DNA of 18,982 bases, from the NCBI GenBank assembly GCA_002336035.1, contig DDED01000157.1, positions 1-18,982 on the forward strand, given 5' to 3'. Source of the DNA: Cellvibrionales bacterium UBA1963. Lineage in GTDB: Bacteria > Pseudomonadota > Gammaproteobacteria > Pseudomonadales > UBA7434. Positions 15,508-18,982 of the stretch are shown piece after piece. Position 1 is the stretch's first letter. Every line of letters begins with the position of its first letter. Below the pieces are notes generated by a model. The model worked only from the letters and a program-made list of their open reading frames with translations. It was not told the origin of the DNA and did no database searches. The translations under genes were made by a program, and so were the position numbers.

Positions 15508-15528
15508 GCCAGAATAGGCCGTTTTTTT
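15508..15528 (+). terminator. Weak intrinsic terminator candidate after the SDR gene
   Basis: GCC (15508-15510) can pair with GGC (15517-15519) around AGAATA, followed by a run of seven T (15522-15528). The stem is only about 3-4 bp, so the T-run is the main evidence. Confidence 0.3.
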
Positions 15529-15565
15529 ATTCGCAAAGCAAAAAGAATCTCGCTTACTTTTTAAT

Positions 15566-15865
15566 TTAATTGCACTTAATCCCAGCACTGACGGACCAAG
15601 CGCTAATCAGCCCATCGCTTGGACTTATCTTATTCATACCTAACGCGTCTAAAATGCTTAACTCAGTTTGGTCACCATTTAAAGGGTCGTTAGAATCTTG
15701 GTCAGCATCAGCCACTGCAGTATTACGTATTTGAAAATAATGAGCGAAAGTTTAGCCGCCGACTCTACCGATATGCTCAACACTCTTCTTGAGCGTAATA
15801 TCATTTTCTTTGGTTTTACCGGCGACGTCTTGGCTATTAAAAACAAGACTTGGCCTTTTGATGGC
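15566..15865 (-). pseudogene. Possible decayed reading frame, family unknown
   Basis: On the minus strand one frame is open for about 100 codons from a TAG (15866-15868) to a TAA (15566-15568), except for one in-frame TAA at 15752-15754. No start codon with a ribosome site is visible. The translation on both sides of the internal stop looks protein-like: VFNSQDVAGKTKENDITLKK before it, and an Asp/Asn-rich ADADQDSNDP followed by ELSILDALGM after it. The acidic run recalls calcium-binding repeats, but that is only a resemblance. A 65-codon plus-strand frame (15698-15895) covers part of the same DNA, so the assignment is uncertain. I do not recognise a family. Confidence 0.3.
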
Positions 15866-15992
15866 CTATCGCTTGAGGACATTGTGTCGTTGTGACTTTA
15901 CGGCCAATTAATCACTGTTATTGAGTCAGTAGATACTAAGCCAAGGTTATCTTTATAAGGCTATTTACTGTGATGATCAGGGTACATCTTCA

Positions 15993-16370
15993 TCATTCTG
16001 AACTTAAAATGGAGTAGAGCTTTTGGAACAATGGGTTATTACTTTTAGGGTCAGTCCCTGCAATTAACATCGAGAATAGTCAAGCGCCTTTAAACCAATT
16101 GCCACCATGAGCATTCGGTTGCATAAAAAAGGTAGCACCAATGCCTGACAGTTGTAAAAAAGCCACTGTGTGTTAAGCGACAACTGCAAGGTCAACTTTG
16201 CAACCACTGACGTCTTCATAGCGCTGGAAAAGCGCTGGAATCTCGCCCATATTTTCATAAGCGTGACGGCCACGAAAGCAGGCGAGGTCCCAATCGCGGA
16301 TTCCCTGTAATTGCTCTACTTCCAATGCACTGTCATCTATTGAATGAGCAGTCCCGGTGTTGCTGTTCAT
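15993..16370 (-). pseudogene. Gene remnant with two in-frame stops, family unknown
   Basis: The frame starts at an ATG (16370) behind a good ribosome site (GGGGAC, spacing 6). It reads 65 codons to a TAA (16173-16175), continues in the same frame to a TGA (16080-16082), and ends at a TGA (15993-15995), 126 codons in all. Segments after each stop still look coding: HTVAFLQLSGIGATFFMQPN and LFSMLIAGTDPKSNNPLFQK. One mutation (for example TGG to TGA) would explain the second stop. The simplest reading is a small gene inactivated by point mutations. A surviving 65-residue product from the first part is possible. No family is recognised; RDWDLACFRGRHAYENMGE is the best stretch to search. Confidence 0.45.
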
Positions 16371-16713
16371 ATTAATGTCCCCGTATACATCAAATCACAA
16401 TTGTTAATTACCATATGAATGTGGCTTTATTTTTACTTAAATATGGTTAATTTCGTTTTATTCTTAGATTTGATGCGTCTGAAAGATCAGTGAACAGCCT
16501 TGATTCTATGTTTCTAATTATGAATAAGTATTTAAATGCTTAAGGACTGTTTTAGTAATTTCAACCATTGAACGTAAATGATAAACGCCATTCTATCTGT
16601 TTATAGGTGATAGGCTGTTAATTGAGAACTTGTGTCTTGTGCCTATTGCTGGATAATAGACCCTTTTTAGACGTCATCTTCATCTCGTCAATTTATGTTT
16701 TGATATAACAGCT
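16371..16713. other. AT-rich intergenic stretch without a gene
   Basis: This 343-base stretch has stops in all frames and no RNA gene that I can recognise. It should hold the promoter of the protease gene; TATAAC just before the ATG (about 16704-16709) is a weak -10 candidate. ATAGGC (16610-16615) and GCCTAT (16641-16646) form a widely spaced inverted repeat of doubtful meaning. Confidence 0.5.
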
Positions 16714-17862
16714 ATGCATTATTTATTGTCTTTATTATTGCCTATTACCCCATTAAAAGCAGGTATTTTTTTCATGCTTTTTGTTGTGGTTTTCATTGAT
16801 AGCGATCGTTCAGTCGAGTACCTAAAAGATTCAGCGCCGAAGAATTTCCACGTTAATTGTAACACTTTAGTGGGGCATCTAACGTCATCCCGTGCGGCCA
16901 GTGAATCCAAAAAGGCAGCTCGGTTTACCCCGAATGAAGGCCAGTTAACTTATCCTGATGATAGTGCGGTGGCTACCCCGCAAGTCTTTAAAGTAATTTC
17001 TAGCTTTTTAGAAACGACAACTCAGCGTGTGGTAAGCAGTCATTGCCAAGCTATTTACACTGATCGTTCTAAGGCTTTCGGTAGTAACGTTGTCGAAATG
17101 CCAGCGCATTGCTTCTTAACCGCAATTGATAATGATGATGCGCTTGTGACTACGAGTAAATCGTCGCGCTTGATGGCTCCCTTAAAAAACTATTGTGTTT
17201 ATATGGGGCAAGATATCCGTCATCCTGAGGCGTTTTTTAGCCCTAAGAAAATCGCATGCCAATCTACCTTCGGCCATTCTAATCAGGATTTACGTTCAGA
17301 TAGTTGCATGGTGTTTCTCGATAAGCCAGTACCTGAATCAATCGTCAATAAGCCTTTGGTCTGGTGGCGAGCGAGTCTGGACACGCATATTAGGCCCGAA
17401 GGAAAGCTCACAGCTAATGAGCAATTTCTTGCCTTGATGGGGGCTGAGACGGAGCAAATAAGTTGTAACCTCGACGCTGGATATACCGAAGCATCAACCG
17501 ATTTACAGATGATTTCCCACAGTATTGACTTTGATGATTTTGGTGCCCAAAGAGTCATGTCTTTGGGTAAGCCTATTTATCATCATCCACTGCGTGGCAT
17601 TATTCTAAATACAGGTCAAATCCCTAATACTATCGATACCCGCTCAGGGGATTCTGGTGCTGCAGTGGTCATTGTTAAGCACGATAAAAAGCTTCTTATT
17701 GGGATGCAGGTAGCCATCATGCTTGCCAGTTATTCCCAGGGTGACCAGCCCACCCGTGACACCGAGTCTTCAACTCGCTTTCAGGGGTGGTATTATAATA
17801 TGGCCATTAATCCACATTTTGGCGCATCAGGCATCAATCGCTATTCTGATGTTTACTACTAA
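16714..17862 (+). CDS. Divergent trypsin-like serine protease, membrane-anchored or secreted
   Basis: This 382-residue protein starts with a hydrophobic segment (about 3-28), likely an uncleaved anchor or signal peptide. A chymotrypsin-fold triad can be read: His132 in MPAHCFLTA, Asp196 in SDSCMVFLD, and Ser314 in TRSGDSGAAVV (canonical GDSGG with the last Gly as Ala). Cys111 and Cys133 bracket the His region as the classic disulfide does; in total there are seven cysteines, fitting an exported protein. Residues 30-100 are a polar pro-region or linker. Overall similarity to known proteases seems low, so the family call rests on the triad motifs. The ATG lacks a good ribosome site; Met21 at 16774 is an alternative but would shorten the hydrophobic segment. 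It converges with the DUF3581 gene, 13 bases apart. Confidence 0.72.
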   Translation: MHYLLSLLLPITPLKAGIFFMLFVVVFIDSDRSVEYLKDSAPKNFHVNCNTLVGHLTSSRAASESKKAARFTPNEGQLTYPDDSAVATPQVFKVISSFLETTTQRVVSSHCQAIYTDRSKAFGSNVVEMPAHCFLTAIDNDDALVTTSKSSRLMAPLKNYCVYMGQDIRHPEAFFSPKKIACQSTFGHSNQDLRSDSCMVFLDKPVPESIVNKPLVWWRASLDTHIRPEGKLTANEQFLALMGAETEQISCNLDAGYTEASTDLQMISHSIDFDDFGAQRVMSLGKPIYHHPLRGIILNTGQIPNTIDTRSGDSGAAVVIVKHDKKLLIGMQVAIMLASYSQGDQPTRDTESSTRFQGWYYNMAINPHFGASGINRYSDVYY

Positions 17863-17875
17863 TAAACCAACCACG

Positions 17876-18604
17876 CTAGGCTATATTTAAAATATATTGG
17901 TTCTTTTTCGCTAGATATGTGGCCGTTAACGCGTTCATACTTTCTTCTTGATACTCTCTTAAGCCGCTCAAGATTAATTTTTTCTCGCCATGCCCAATGT
18001 TTTTCCCTGCTGAACTTAAGTTAAAACGAAATCGAGCGTAGCCACGCTTTCCGAGAACTTCAAGCTCATGGGTGTCAAGTTTCAATTGAATGCTTGTTGC
18101 TGTCGGATCATCAATATGAAATGACATGGATTTATAAATAATTAATGGCCTTAATGGGTTGATCATCACCTTATGCTGCTTCATTAGCGGAGCTAAAATG
18201 TCAGGGAAACTTTTCGCTGAAAATTTAACGTAATCTTGAGCGAATTGGGCGGCTAACTGTTGATTGTTAAAAGGTTTACCTTTTATATCAATGCCAACCA
18301 GAGGTTTACCCTGTGTGTTAGTTAAAGAATGCTGGCCGACATTTTTCTGTGACGGGACAACAACATTCACATCAGCCGATAACATATCTAGGAAATCGAA
18401 GTGCATAGATTGATACAATCCCAATCTTCGCACCGATTCGACAAATAAAAGGTCGCCGGGAACGCAAAAACGTTTTGAATCATGGTCGTGAATAGGGTTG
18501 AAGTCACCCGCAATTTGTTTAGCGAAATCGCAACCTTGCTGAGCGCTGACACGGACTGTACAGTCGTCTACTCTAGTTATAAACGGTTGTATAAAATCAA
18601 ACAT
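17876..18604 (-). CDS. DUF3581 family protein
   Basis: This 242-residue protein belongs to DUF3581, a family restricted mainly to gammaproteobacteria. The hallmark is AGDFNPIHDHDSKRFCVPGDLLF (residues 32-54). The DFNPIH...PGD pattern recalls MaoC/hotdog hydratases and hints at an acyl-thioester-binding hotdog domain, though no activity is established to my knowledge. The C-terminal part (about 140-242) would be a second, divergent half. No signal peptide or membrane helix is visible, so it is probably cytoplasmic. The ribosome site is weak. The FKBP gene lies upstream on the same strand with a 92-base gap containing a long inverted repeat. Confidence 0.85.
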   Translation of the reverse strand: MFDFIQPFITRVDDCTVRVSAQQGCDFAKQIAGDFNPIHDHDSKRFCVPGDLLFVESVRRLGLYQSMHFDFLDMLSADVNVVVPSQKNVGQHSLTNTQGKPLVGIDIKGKPFNNQQLAAQFAQDYVKFSAKSFPDILAPLMKQHKVMINPLRPLIIYKSMSFHIDDPTATSIQLKLDTHELEVLGKRGYARFRFNLSSAGKNIGHGEKKLILSGLREYQEESMNALTATYLAKKNQYILNIA

Positions 18605-18621
18605 ATAAAGTTTATCTTTAG

Positions 18622-18657
18622 TTCGCTTTGCCCAGAAAAAAGATCGAGCAAAGCGAA
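18622..18657. repeat. 10-bp inverted repeat upstream of the DUF3581 gene
   Basis: TTCGCTTTGC (18622-18631) and GCAAAGCGAA (18648-18657) are perfect complements with a 16-base loop. The element sits in the 92-base gap between the FKBP stop and the DUF3581 start. No T-run follows on the minus strand, so it is either a weak terminator, an mRNA hairpin in the DUF3581 leader, or a regulator site. GGGTTAAACCC (18662-18672), a perfect small palindrome, lies next to it. Confidence 0.5.
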
Positions 18658-18696
18658 GATTGGGTTAAACCCTCAACAGGTCTAACCATAAGTGTG

Positions 18697-18982
18697 CTAG
18701 ATAATAGCCAATAGCTCTAATTCAAACACTAGCGCTTGATAGGGGCCTATTGCGCCACCTGCACCTTGTTCGCCATAAGCGAGCTGGTAGGGAATGAACA
18801 GTTTCCACTTTGATCCAACAGTCATTAATTGCAACGCTTCTGTCCAGCCGGCTATAACACCGTTGACGGGAAATTCAGTTGGTTCACCACGACTGTAAGA
18901 GCTGTCAAACTCATCGCCATTAATAAGTGTGCCTTTATAATGCGTTCTAACGGTAGAGGTGGCCAACGGTGTTTCACCATCA
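18697..18982 (-). CDS. FKBP-type peptidyl-prolyl isomerase, partial (5' end outside window)
   Basis: The visible C-terminal 94 codons form most of an FKBP domain: VRTHYKGTLINGDEFDSSY, then FPVNGVIAGWTEALQLM, then IPYQLAYGEQGAGGAIGPYQ, ending in the last strand LVFELELLAI. The conserved Tyr, Phe/Asp, Val-Ile and Trp of the active pocket are present. The frame continues to the window edge (DGETPLATS precedes the domain), so the apparent TTG start near 18966 is an internal Leu. By family it catalyses proline isomerisation. FkpA/FklB-like proteins have an N-terminal dimerisation region that would lie beyond the window, so the cellular location cannot be judged. Confidence 0.93.
   Translation of the reverse strand, partial: DGETPLATSTVRTHYKGTLINGDEFDSSYSRGEPTEFPVNGVIAGWTEALQLMTVGSKWKLFIPYQLAYGEQGAGGAIGPYQALVFELELLAII

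Noticed and set aside
15698..15895. Plus-strand 65-codon frame as a small gene
   Set aside because: No ribosome site and no recognisable domain; the minus-strand frame over the same DNA is longer and looks at least as coding.
16610..16646. ATAGGC/GCCTAT inverted repeat as a regulatory element
   Set aside because: Arms of 6 bp with a 25-base gap are expected by chance in an AT-rich stretch of this length.

Overview
The window looks like a mid-GC chromosome segment from a gammaproteobacterium, probably an aerobic marine type. Supporting this are the long bimodular QueF, a YadG/YadH-type ABC exporter pair, a DUF3581 protein and an FKBP isomerase. No transposase, integrase, phage gene or CRISPR array was seen. 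The species cannot be named from sequence alone.

Region 1 (1-11423) is a catabolic cluster in three transcription units. A plus-strand pair comes first: a VOC-fold protein (54-500) and an alkyl-sulfatase-like metallo-beta-lactamase-fold protein (549-1820). It converges on a seven-gene minus-strand operon running from 8306 down to 1840. In order of transcription the operon encodes a 3-hydroxyisobutyrate-dehydrogenase-like enzyme, an aldehyde dehydrogenase, two SDR oxidoreductases, a class II aldolase/adducin protein, a thiolase-fold protein and a DUF35 zinc-ribbon/OB protein. Divergent from it is a plus-strand unit: a regulator made of two fused MarR domains (8393-9556), two tandemly duplicated membrane di-iron hydroxylases (9582-11037) and a carboxymuconolactone-decarboxylase-fold protein (11061-11423). 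A reasonable reading is that the hydroxylases oxygenate a hydrophobic substrate, the dehydrogenases oxidise the alcohol and aldehyde products, and the thiolase-fold/DUF35 pair cleaves a C-C bond, possibly by retro-aldol chemistry. No CoA ligase or acyl-CoA dehydrogenase is present, so the pathway is incomplete here and the substrate is unknown.

The most striking signal is the 86-bp gap between the two divergent units. It holds a 43-bp dyad (8342-8384) in which two near-identical sigma70 promoters face opposite ways and interpenetrate, each with a 17-bp spacer and a TACTAT -10 box. The plus-strand promoter would start transcription almost on the regulator's ATG, so that mRNA should be leaderless or nearly so.

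Region 2 (11555-14359) is housekeeping: an ABC exporter pair translationally coupled to each other and followed closely by queF, then tRNA-Ser(GGA) with its own promoter. Region 3 (14583-16713) has a retinol-dehydrogenase-like SDR behind an extended -10 promoter. It is followed by about 1.2 kb with no intact recognisable gene but two minus-strand reading frames that look coding apart from in-frame stops, suggesting gene decay. Region 4 (16714-18982) carries a divergent membrane-anchored trypsin-like protease, a DUF3581 gene and the 3' part of an FKBP-type isomerase gene that runs off the window.
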